Shown here piece after piece: positions 39,005 through 47,898 of a stretch of DNA of 64,000 nt. The translations under genes were made by a program, and so were the position numbers. The stretch is from Methanobacteriaceae archaeon (lineage in GTDB: Archaea; Methanobacteriota; Methanobacteria; Methanobacteriales; Methanobacteriaceae). The DNA lies in the NCBI GenBank assembly GCA_023249725.1, contig JAHFBZ010000001.1:1-64000 (forward strand). The letters run 5' to 3'. Below the pieces are notes generated by a model, which was given only the letters and a program-made list of their open reading frames with translations, searched no databases and had not been told where the DNA came from. The number at the start of each line of letters is the position of its first letter. Position 1 is the stretch's first letter.

Positions 39005-39817
39005 GTGGATATGAATAGAGCATTAGGTTTATATGACGATGTAAAAGGTGATATGAAATTTTTTGTAAATTCGGATGTTCGATCCAAGATATTATTGAGT
39101 TTACGGGAAAAACCTAAAGATTTGCCTATTTTGAGAAAAGAGCTAGATTTTAGCTCTTCCACCATACTCCATGGAATCTATCAATTAGAAGACAAGAATT
39201 TTGTTTTTAAGAATTCTGGACTTTATTATCTCTCTCAGATGGGAGAACTCGCCGCTATAAAGTTAGTTAATCTAATGAAGTCATTTTCATCCATGAATAA
39301 ATTGGAAAGTCTTTTCTTAAATCATGAAATTGAAGTTATACCTCCTCATCTTTTAGAGGGTATAGATAATTTAGAACAAGGTCAAATAATTGAATCAAAG
39401 CTCCAAAATTTGATGGGCCCTCACAAAGCAATTTCAGACAGGATATTGAATTCTAAAGAAATTAGCATAATATCCTCTGTATTTTTTCCAGAGTATATGG
39501 ATTTATTAAAAGATTCAAACTCTTTAAAAAGGAATGTTAATTTAATCATGACTGATAATGTACGTGATATTCTTTTAAATCAATATATGGATGATTTAAA
39601 TAATTTAGACAATTCTAAGATAAATATATGGAAAATTGATGATCCTCTGAAACTTTCGTTTGCCCTGGCCGATGATTTTATAGCATTAGGCCTTTTTTTA
39701 GAAAATGGAGTATATGATTCAAATCGATTTTTAATCAGTGAAGGTAAGGAATCATTAAATTGGGGAAACAGATTATTTAATCACTACCTTGGACAAGCAA
39801 ATGAATTTAAACTATAG
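39005..39817 (+). CDS. FilR1-type transcriptional regulator (DUF1724)
   Basis: 270 aa. An N-terminal winged helix (about 20-75, SDVRSKILLSLREKPKDLPILRKELDFSSSTILHGIYQLEDKNFV) is followed by the regulatory domain typical of methanogen FilR1-like regulators (about 115-250). I start at GTG 39005, since GGTGATTTGGTG repeats the ribosome site-spacing seen at nifK. The family acts in methanogen gene control, some in quorum-linked responses; the target here is unknown. It stands alone. Confidence 0.75.
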   Translation: MDMNRALGLYDDVKGDMKFFVNSDVRSKILLSLREKPKDLPILRKELDFSSSTILHGIYQLEDKNFVFKNSGLYYLSQMGELAAIKLVNLMKSFSSMNKLESLFLNHEIEVIPPHLLEGIDNLEQGQIIESKLQNLMGPHKAISDRILNSKEISIISSVFFPEYMDLLKDSNSLKRNVNLIMTDNVRDILLNQYMDDLNNLDNSKINIWKIDDPLKLSFALADDFIALGLFLENGVYDSNRFLISEGKESLNWGNRLFNHYLGQANEFKL

Positions 39818-40052
39818 CTAGCATTAATATTAATTGAAGTAATTCCTAATGGATTTTTTAATATTAATCTTCTTTTATTAAAATATCATTTATTATAAAT
39901 TATCATCATTTTAATATATTAACCACTTAAACAAGCATAACTTGCGCTTATAAATAAACATTATTTAATATAAATTAACTAGATATTTCTAATCAATATT
40001 TCATTGAATGTATTCCATAATAATAACTTATGCTGCACTTTTGGATGATAAA

Positions 40053-41726
40053 ATGTCTTCAGAAAAGAATAAAATTAAATATGAACGTTTGGTTGATGTT
40101 TATCAAGCTTTAGACTCAACTACAAAAAGACTAGAAAAAACTGAAATTCTATCAGATTTTTTTTCAGACATACATCCAAAATTACTTCCTATAGTAACTT
40201 TAATGGCATTGGGAAGGGTATTTCCAGTTTGGAGTGAAGAAGAACTAGGTATTGGTTCTAAACTCCTTATGAAGGCCATTTCTTCTGTTGTAGGGGTGAC
40301 TTCGGAAGAGGTAGAAGACCAAGTTAGGGATCAGGGAGATATTGGTGCTGCCAGTGAAGTTTTATTTAAAAAAAGAATGCAAACCACATTCTTTTCCCAA
40401 CCACTTACTATTGAAATGGTTTATAATAATCTGAGAAAAATATCTTCAGTTTCAGGAAACAGGGCTCAATCAAGAAAAATGAACATAATTAGGGAGCTTT
40501 TATCACTTGCTTCACCACTAGAAGCTAAATACATAACTCGAACTATTTTAGAAGAACTAAGGGTGGGTGTAGGTGAAGGGACTATACGAGATGCTATTTC
40601 CCAGGCTTTCGGAGTTAAGAAAGAGGTACTTGATCGGGCACATATGCTAACCAATGATCTTGGTCTGGTGGCCCAGGTTACTATGGAGGAAGGTGAACAA
40701 GGTCTTAAAAAACTTACTTTAAAACCTGGAAAACCAGTTAAACCTATGCTGGCCCAGTTAGCACCAGGTATTAAAGAAAGTATTGCAGAAATGGGCCGTG
40801 CATATTGTGAGACTAAATATGATGGTATCCGGGTTCAAATCCATAGAAAAGGCTCTGAAGTTATGGTCTTCACCAGGAGACTGGAAAATATAAGTAATGC
40901 AGTTCCAGATATTATTGAATATATTGAAAACGCACTCCCCCACCAGAATTTCATTGTAGAAGGAGAGATAATTGTTACCAAAGATGGAAAGCCCATCTCC
41001 TTCCAGTATATTCTGCAAAGGGTTAGAAGAAAATATGATATTGAAAAAGTCATGGAGGAAGTCCCCCTAACACTTTACTTATTTGATGTTCTCTACTTTA
41101 ATGAACCACTTATTGATGCCCCATTGGAAAGAAGGAGAGATGTTCTAGAATCTATTGTGAAATTAAGTGAAAACAAGATTCAATTAAGTCGACAAGTAAA
41201 GGTGACTATGGAAAATGTGGAAGACGCCGAATACTTGTTCACGGACTCTTTAAATAAAGGGCACGAGGGTATAATGATAAAAGATCCTAATGAACCCTAC
41301 ATTCCGGGCATCAGAGGTAAAAAAATGCTTAAATTCAAGGCAGAACCAGAATCACTGGACCTGGTGGTGGTTGGGGGAACCTATGGTAAGGGTAAACGAG
41401 CTCACTTCATTGGATCTTATTTAATGGCCCTCAGTGATCAATCTGGCGATTTAAAGACTATTGCTCACGTGGCCACGGGTTTGGACGATAAAACTCTTTT
41501 AGAACTTTCTCAGAGGATGGATGAAATTATTCAGGAGAGCAAAGGACGGAAGGTAAAGGTAAAACCACATATTATTCTGGAGATAGCTTACAGTGAGATT
41601 GTTAAGAGCCCAGAATATGAGAGTGGCTATTCTCTTCGGTTCCCGGTTGTTAAAAGAATTAGGGATGATTTAAGTCTGGATGACATTGATACGGTGGCCC
41701 GAGTGGAATCCATGTTCAAGGGATGA
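40053..41726 (+). CDS. lig: ATP-dependent DNA ligase
   Basis: 557 aa archaeal ligase. An N-terminal DNA-binding domain (about 1-215) begins YERLVDVYQALDSTTKRLEKT. The adenylated lysine is in motif I, ETKYDGIRVQIH (about 247-258). Later motifs include FTRRLENIS, FIVEGEIIV, LFDVLYF, EGIMIKDP and LKFKAEPESLDLVVVGG. I start at the ATG at 40053, preceded by GGATGAT, because archaeal ligases begin a few residues before YERL; the ATG at 40008 adds 15 unrelated residues. It seals nicks in replication and repair. Confidence 0.95.
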   Translation: MSSEKNKIKYERLVDVYQALDSTTKRLEKTEILSDFFSDIHPKLLPIVTLMALGRVFPVWSEEELGIGSKLLMKAISSVVGVTSEEVEDQVRDQGDIGAASEVLFKKRMQTTFFSQPLTIEMVYNNLRKISSVSGNRAQSRKMNIIRELLSLASPLEAKYITRTILEELRVGVGEGTIRDAISQAFGVKKEVLDRAHMLTNDLGLVAQVTMEEGEQGLKKLTLKPGKPVKPMLAQLAPGIKESIAEMGRAYCETKYDGIRVQIHRKGSEVMVFTRRLENISNAVPDIIEYIENALPHQNFIVEGEIIVTKDGKPISFQYILQRVRRKYDIEKVMEEVPLTLYLFDVLYFNEPLIDAPLERRRDVLESIVKLSENKIQLSRQVKVTMENVEDAEYLFTDSLNKGHEGIMIKDPNEPYIPGIRGKKMLKFKAEPESLDLVVVGGTYGKGKRAHFIGSYLMALSDQSGDLKTIAHVATGLDDKTLLELSQRMDEIIQESKGRKVKVKPHIILEIAYSEIVKSPEYESGYSLRFPVVKRIRDDLSLDDIDTVARVESMFKG

Positions 41727-41952
41727 TTTTTTGAGATATTAATATTCCTATTTTATTTTTTTCTAATTAATTTCAGGAATTCTAATTTTTATTTAAAATT
41801 AATTTAAAATCATAATCAATTTTTATTTTATTTTTCTAGGGAGGAATCTCGTTTTTAATATTTTTTTATTTCCCAGTAATAATTTTTAAATAAAATAAAA
41901 TATTAATAATATTTAAAAAAAGTATTACTAAATTTTGTTAAGGGTAATTACC

Positions 41953-42342
41953 ATGGATGATAAAAAAATATTTAAAATGGCACTCATATTCTCTATAATT
42001 GGTATAGTGGGTATGATCGCTTTTGCAGGCCAAATAAGTCCTTATAAACTTAAAATTAGTGAGATTAATCAGGGAACTATGGATAAAGAAGTTACTGTAG
42101 AATGTTATGTGGAAGAGGTTAAAAAAGCCTTAAAAAGTGATACTTATTTTTTAAAGGTTAATGATGGCACTGGCAAAATGACCGTGGTAATCTTTGAAGG
42201 AACTACTCATGAAATGCAAAAAATGGGGACTAGTCCTTTGAACACTAATAAATTCAGAATAAGAGTAATTGGAACGGTTACTCAATATAATGGGGCTTTT
42301 GAACTGATATTAAAAGATCAAAACTCTATTAAAATATTGTAA
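41953..42342 (+). CDS. Membrane-anchored OB-fold protein
   Basis: 129 aa. One N-terminal membrane segment (about 9-26, LIFSIIGIVGMIAFAG) is followed by a nucleic-acid-type OB fold (about 35-129): MDKEVTVECYVEEVKKA, YFLKVNDGTGKMTVVIF and RIRVIGTVTQYNGAFELILKD. Such proteins occur in many methanogens without known function; the fold would face the outside if the anchor is a signal helix. I use ATG 41953, as the TTG at 41935 lacks a ribosome site. Confidence 0.7.
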   Translation: MDDKKIFKMALIFSIIGIVGMIAFAGQISPYKLKISEINQGTMDKEVTVECYVEEVKKALKSDTYFLKVNDGTGKMTVVIFEGTTHEMQKMGTSPLNTNKFRIRVIGTVTQYNGAFELILKDQNSIKIL

Positions 42343-42599
42343 TGTATAACTAAATTCTAAATTAATATTTAATTCAAGTTTTCATTTAATGTTGAGAAGC
42401 TTTGTTTAATTAATATTCATTCAGAACCTATTAGAATTTCTAAAATTAATTAAACCATCAAACTATATCTACTATAATGAAATAATTAGATTAGAAATAA
42501 TCTATTAAATTATCTATTAAAATAATAATTAGGAATAATCTATTAAATTTATTATTAAATATAAATTAATCTCTGAGTTAAATTCGAATGGGTGATTTG

Positions 42600-44012
42600 G
42601 TGTCGAACTTAAATACAAAAAACAGGAATTCAATTTTAGTTTTTATTCCAGCAATAATAACATTTTGCTTGGTTTTAATTCCAACTATAAAATATTCAGT
42701 TCCTCTCGGTGGAGAAACATTTTATCATGCTGCTTTAATTCAATTCTACTCTGAAAATGGATTATCCTGGACTAATACGCTTCTATGGTCTGGCCAACCT
42801 ATTTATTCTCCCCTTTTTGACTTTTTTATTCTTTCATTGAGTAAAATATTATCTATGGGCTCTATGGTAATTTTAAAGTATTTACAGCCATTATTTGCAT
42901 TTTTAATTGTCTTATCTTTTTCATTCACGGCTTATAAAATGTATAATGTGACAACTGGGTTTTTAGCTGGAATATTTGTCATGTTTTCTGCATTATTTTC
43001 TAAAATAATGTTTACCACACCAGAAGCCATGATTTTAATGATTATACCTGTACTGGCTTATTTTTATGTTTTGGCTCTTGAAAATAAAAGTCTAAAATAT
43101 GCTCTAATATCTGGAATGTTCTTAGGTTTGGCCTTTTTAACCCAGACAATCTCGGCAGCCATTATTTTTTTAATGCTTAGTATTTTCACTTTAATAATTT
43201 TCATAATGAAAAAAGAAGCTAATTTTAAGGCTTACTGGATATTAATGGCTGTTTCAATAGTGATTACAGCAATTTGGTGGCTACCTATATTTATAAAAGG
43301 ATCATTTACTTTTCAGATATTTATTTCCCCCTACTTATCGCAATTGATTGCTATTAACAAATATCCTGAATTTTTAGGAATAATTCCTTTAATTTTTGCC
43401 TTCATAGGAGCTTTTTACCTAACAAAAAGAAATCAAATTAAGGATATCTTAATTTTGACCTGGTTGCTTACAGTAATTATTTTGAGCTTCATTCAATTTT
43501 TGACCACACCTTTGGGGGCAGTATACATTCTGGCATTGGCCATATTCCCCCTTATGGTCATGGCAGGGATTGGTGTTCAATGTATTCGTATAGAGGGGGA
43601 TAAAAGACCTATTTATGTACTCACACTCGTAATTTTATTATTGGGTGCTTATTATGGATTTGAAGCTGCTAATTCAGTTCAAACAGAACTTGATTCTCAA
43701 ATTGCAGTAGCTCAATGGTTTAAAAACTCTGGTGATAAAAATCTAATTGCAATATCTAATAATTCTTCAGTGAATGCTGCAATATTTTCCATATCTAATC
43801 AATCAGTTCCTTACGGCCCCCAATATCTAAAAATATCCAAAAATTTGAATATAAAAAAATATCTTCTGGGAAAATACAATACATTAGATATGATAAATGA
43901 TAATGTAGGATATATTGTACTAAACAAGAATGTCATTACTATGCCTTATTCAACAGTAGCCTATGAAAATAAGGATTTTAAGGTGTTTGAACTTAATAAA
44001 ACTAGTATTTAG
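42600..44012 (+). CDS. Polytopic membrane protein, possibly GT-C glycosyltransferase-like
   Basis: 470 aa with about ten to eleven membrane helices. After helix 1, a loop GGETFYHAALIQFYSENGLSW resembles the acidic first external loop of GT-C enzymes such as STT3/AglB or dolichyl-phosphate mannosyltransferases. The C-terminal 100 residues are soluble. I start at GTG 42600 (GGTGATTTGGTG, as at nifK). The next gene is glmM, which fits a glycan role, but a 219-base gap separates them. Activity is not proven by anything I can see. Confidence 0.55.
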   Translation: MSNLNTKNRNSILVFIPAIITFCLVLIPTIKYSVPLGGETFYHAALIQFYSENGLSWTNTLLWSGQPIYSPLFDFFILSLSKILSMGSMVILKYLQPLFAFLIVLSFSFTAYKMYNVTTGFLAGIFVMFSALFSKIMFTTPEAMILMIIPVLAYFYVLALENKSLKYALISGMFLGLAFLTQTISAAIIFLMLSIFTLIIFIMKKEANFKAYWILMAVSIVITAIWWLPIFIKGSFTFQIFISPYLSQLIAINKYPEFLGIIPLIFAFIGAFYLTKRNQIKDILILTWLLTVIILSFIQFLTTPLGAVYILALAIFPLMVMAGIGVQCIRIEGDKRPIYVLTLVILLLGAYYGFEAANSVQTELDSQIAVAQWFKNSGDKNLIAISNNSSVNAAIFSISNQSVPYGPQYLKISKNLNIKKYLLGKYNTLDMINDNVGYIVLNKNVITMPYSTVAYENKDFKVFELNKTSI

Positions 44013-44231
44013 TATAAAATCTTCTTTACATCACATATTATTCTACTATAAAGGATAATAAACATTAAAATAAAATTTATTTAATATTTTTAACTATTAA
44101 ACGATAATAGGATAATAAAATAATTTATAGGGGTTAAATTAAAATTTATAGAGATTTATTGGTTTATAATTTAATTAAACTTCATAATTAAAAATTTTTA
44201 CAGATTATATTTTATAAAAGGAATTGATAAA

Positions 44232-45590
44232 ATGAAAAGATTATTTGGTACTTTTGGAGTTAGAAGACTTGCAAATGAGGTTTTAAACCCGGAATTCGCA
44301 TCAAAGTTAGCAGCGGCATATGGAACAGTTATTCAAGGAAAAATAGCAGTGGGTGGAGATCCCAGAACGACTACTCCTATGATTAAACACGCAGTAATTG
44401 CTGGATTATTATCTTCTGGCTGTGATGTGACGGATTTAGGTATTTTACCAACACCTGCGGTCCAATATGCAGTACGTAATTATTATGATGGTGGAATTAT
44501 AATTACAGCCTCTCACAACCCCCCACAATACAATGGAATAAAATTTGTGGATGAAGATGGTATTGGGATTCATGATGAGATGGAAATAAAAATAGAAGAT
44601 ATGTTTTTCAATGATAATCCTAAAAGAGTGGGTTGGGATGAAATTGGAGAAGTAACTGTTAATGTAAGGATAATTGAGGAGTATCAAGAAGAAGTCTTAA
44701 AAAGGTTGGATCTGGATTCAATTAAAAAGGCCAACCTAAAAGTAGTAGTGGACTGTGGGTCTGGAGCGGCCTGTTTCACAGCACCATATTTATTTAGAAA
44801 ACTGGGATGTGATGTTTTATCCTTAAATTGCCAACCAGATGGTTTCTTCCCAGGCAGAGACCCGGAACCAATAAAAGACAATCTCACAGAACTGATTGAA
44901 GTGGTGAAGGCCACTGGAGCAAATTTGGGACTGGCCCATGATGGTGATGCTGATAGAACCATTTGTATTGATGAAAATGGGGAATTCGTACTGGGGGATA
45001 AGACTTTTGCCCTGGTAGAAAAGCAAATGCTCAAGGAAAACGGCGGCGGCCTGGTGGTAACCACTGTAGCCACATCTACGGCCATATATGATGTTGCTGA
45101 GGAAAATAATGGTGAAGTAATCGCCACAGCGGTAGGGGACTTACTGGTAGCCAGAAAACTCAAAGAAGAAGATGGTCTATTTGGTGGAGAAGAAAATGGT
45201 GGATTAATCTTCCCTGACTTTGTTTATGGTCGAGATGCTGCCCTTTCTGCCGCTAAGATAATTGAAATCATGGCCAAAGAAGATAAACCACTTTCTGAGT
45301 TAGTATCAGAATTACCGGTTTATTATTCTGAAAAAATGAAAATTAAGTGCCCGGATGACCTTAAAAAAGAAGTAATGGACAACATTGCCGAAGAAATTGC
45401 CAATGACCCTCGTGGATATGAACTGGACACCACAGATGGTGTTAAAATATTCACTGAGGATGGCTGGGTAATTATACGGCCTTCTGGAACTGAACCAATA
45501 TTCCGGTGCTTTTCAGAATCTGATTCTCAGGACAAGGCCACTGAAATGGCCCAGTGGGGAATTTCTCTAGTTGAGAAGTACTTAAAATAA
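44232..45590 (+). CDS. glmM: Phosphoglucosamine mutase (phosphohexomutase family)
   Basis: 452 aa. The phosphoserine loop TASHNPPQYNGIK, the metal loop DGDADRTICID, the sugar loop GGEENGGLIFPD and the phosphate-binding RPSGTEPIFRCFSES are all present. It interconverts glucosamine-6-P and glucosamine-1-P for UDP-GlcNAc and pseudomurein synthesis. Related archaeal enzymes also use glucose or mannose phosphates, so specificity is inferred from family resemblance. Confidence 0.9.
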   Translation: MKRLFGTFGVRRLANEVLNPEFASKLAAAYGTVIQGKIAVGGDPRTTTPMIKHAVIAGLLSSGCDVTDLGILPTPAVQYAVRNYYDGGIIITASHNPPQYNGIKFVDEDGIGIHDEMEIKIEDMFFNDNPKRVGWDEIGEVTVNVRIIEEYQEEVLKRLDLDSIKKANLKVVVDCGSGAACFTAPYLFRKLGCDVLSLNCQPDGFFPGRDPEPIKDNLTELIEVVKATGANLGLAHDGDADRTICIDENGEFVLGDKTFALVEKQMLKENGGGLVVTTVATSTAIYDVAEENNGEVIATAVGDLLVARKLKEEDGLFGGEENGGLIFPDFVYGRDAALSAAKIIEIMAKEDKPLSELVSELPVYYSEKMKIKCPDDLKKEVMDNIAEEIANDPRGYELDTTDGVKIFTEDGWVIIRPSGTEPIFRCFSESDSQDKATEMAQWGISLVEKYLK

Positions 45591-45696
45591 GCTATAAGTC
45601 GAATAAGATTAAATAAACATAAATTTTAATAATTCGACAAAATAGATTGAAAAATAATTTTATTTTCAATTTTATTTACTTTTTTTAAATTTTATT

Positions 45697-46992
45697 TCAT
45701 GGTGCATTATTTTCCAGGATTTTACGTGCTACTTTGAGACCTAAAGCTGCGGCCAGTAATATGGTGGGCATACCTTGAGAACGAGGTGCCAGAGATAGAT
45801 CCCCCACCCACAATCCTTCAGGTAAATAGTTTGGTATCATTTCACCCACATCTGATTTTTTCAGAGGAACTGTACCTCCTAGGTGACCTCCATTGTACAT
45901 TCCCTGCACATATGGGCCTGAAACACCAGAATTCTCCATGATTTTCTGGACCTGAGCAATTGCAGCATTCATTTTCTGTTTATCATCATAGGATATTTCT
46001 TTTTGAACCTTTCCATCCTCAAATACAGATCCTTCTTCCAGATCTGCCAGTTTAACCATCATACCCACCCGGTCATTAAGGGAAACATTTTTCCAAGGCT
46101 TATGGAACCAATGGGATAATATATCTACATATGGAGATATGATATAATCTTTTTGCTGGGAGTACCATGCCATTGGAGGTTCTTTAATCATTTTTGCCCC
46201 AGAAAAGATTCCTCCGAGGGTTATTACAATATCGACCCATAAATTATCCTTAGCAGGTAGCCCAGAAGCTTTTAATATCTGAGCAGTACCAATACCTCCG
46301 GCCGAGAGAACCACCAAATCGGCCTTCAGTTTTTGTGAAGAAATTCCAGATCTTATCTCCACTCCTTTAACTTTTCCTTTTTCTAATAAAAGTTTTTTAA
46401 CAGGTGATTTTGTTTTTAAAATTGCTCCATGTTTCAGTGCATCTTCTAAGAATCTTCTGGAATCCCAACGGGAGTCACTTGCGCATCCTAACTCACAAAG
46501 TCCACAAGAAACACATTTTGCAGTATCCATGGCTTTAGGAGTTGCATGAGGATTTAAACCCATTTTTTCAGCACTTTTAAACATTTTCTGAGTTAAAGGG
46601 CGCCATCTTTGGTAGGGAAATTCTTTTACACCAATCAAATCTTCCAGTTCTTTAAATTCACTTTCCAGATCCAGACCTATCTCCTTTATACCCTGATCAG
46701 CCCGAACCATATTTCCACAGGAAAGAACGGTAGATCCTCCGGTACCTCGACCCCTGACCAGTACCAGTTCTTTGCTGGAACGGGTTGTTTCTAAATAAGG
46801 AAATAATCTAGTTATTGTTTTTTCATTTCCCATGAGCCCGATCTTTCGAAGTGGTTCACTCCAAGATAATCGGCGGGTAAATGGCTTAAAATCGCCCCCA
46901 GCTTCCAGTATAATTACTTCCATTCCATTTCGGGATAATTCGCGGGCAATAGTAGCCCCTCCAGCCCCACTACCCACAACAATAGCTCGCAT
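45697..46992 (-). CDS. GMC-like FAD oxidoreductase with cysteine cluster
   Basis: 431 aa. The N-terminal FAD site is [18 protein letters not shown] with [20 protein letters not shown] and the C-terminal [12 protein letters not shown] / [20 protein letters not shown] match GMC-type or fatty alcohol oxidase-type enzymes. A segment [11 protein letters not shown] (about residue 165) may bind an Fe-S cluster or zinc. It probably oxidises an alcohol or saturates/desaturates a lipid chain. It ends the minus-strand block that includes the reductase-adenylation fusion, which handles acyl groups. Confidence 0.75.
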   Translation of the reverse strand: MRAIVVGSGAGGATIARELSRNGMEVIILEAGGDFKPFTRRLSWSEPLRKIGLMGNEKTITRLFPYLETTRSSKELVLVRGRGTGGSTVLSCGNMVRADQGIKEIGLDLESEFKELEDLIGVKEFPYQRWRPLTQKMFKSAEKMGLNPHATPKAMDTAKCVSCGLCELGCASDSRWDSRRFLEDALKHGAILKTKSPVKKLLLEKGKVKGVEIRSGISSQKLKADLVVLSAGGIGTAQILKASGLPAKDNLWVDIVITLGGIFSGAKMIKEPPMAWYSQQKDYIISPYVDILSHWFHKPWKNVSLNDRVGMMVKLADLEEGSVFEDGKVQKEISYDDKQKMNAAIAQVQKIMENSGVSGPYVQGMYNGGHLGGTVPLKKSDVGEMIPNYLPEGLWVGDLSLAPRSQGMPTILLAAALGLKVARKILENNAP

Positions 46993-47119
46993 TTCTTCAC
47001 CTACTCATAAACTGATAGTCCAATCTAATTTATATTTAAATTTTAGTCCTTTAATTCTAATTAATTCGGCTATTTCAATTATCCGCTAATCCCCATTTAT
47101 TTATATTTAAAATTTATTC

Positions 47120-47791
<672 letters not shown>

Positions 47792-47898
47792 ATTATCTCC
47801 TATTCAACCTATTAAAGTAAATTTACTTATATTTTAGTATTTAATTAATTATAATCATTTAATATAATCATATTTTTTTACATACTGCCGTAAAATTC

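Noticed and set aside
44684-45163. Long antisense frame (159 codons) in glmM
   Set aside because: It mirrors the conserved glmM codons; no ribosome site and Ser/Pro-rich shadow composition.
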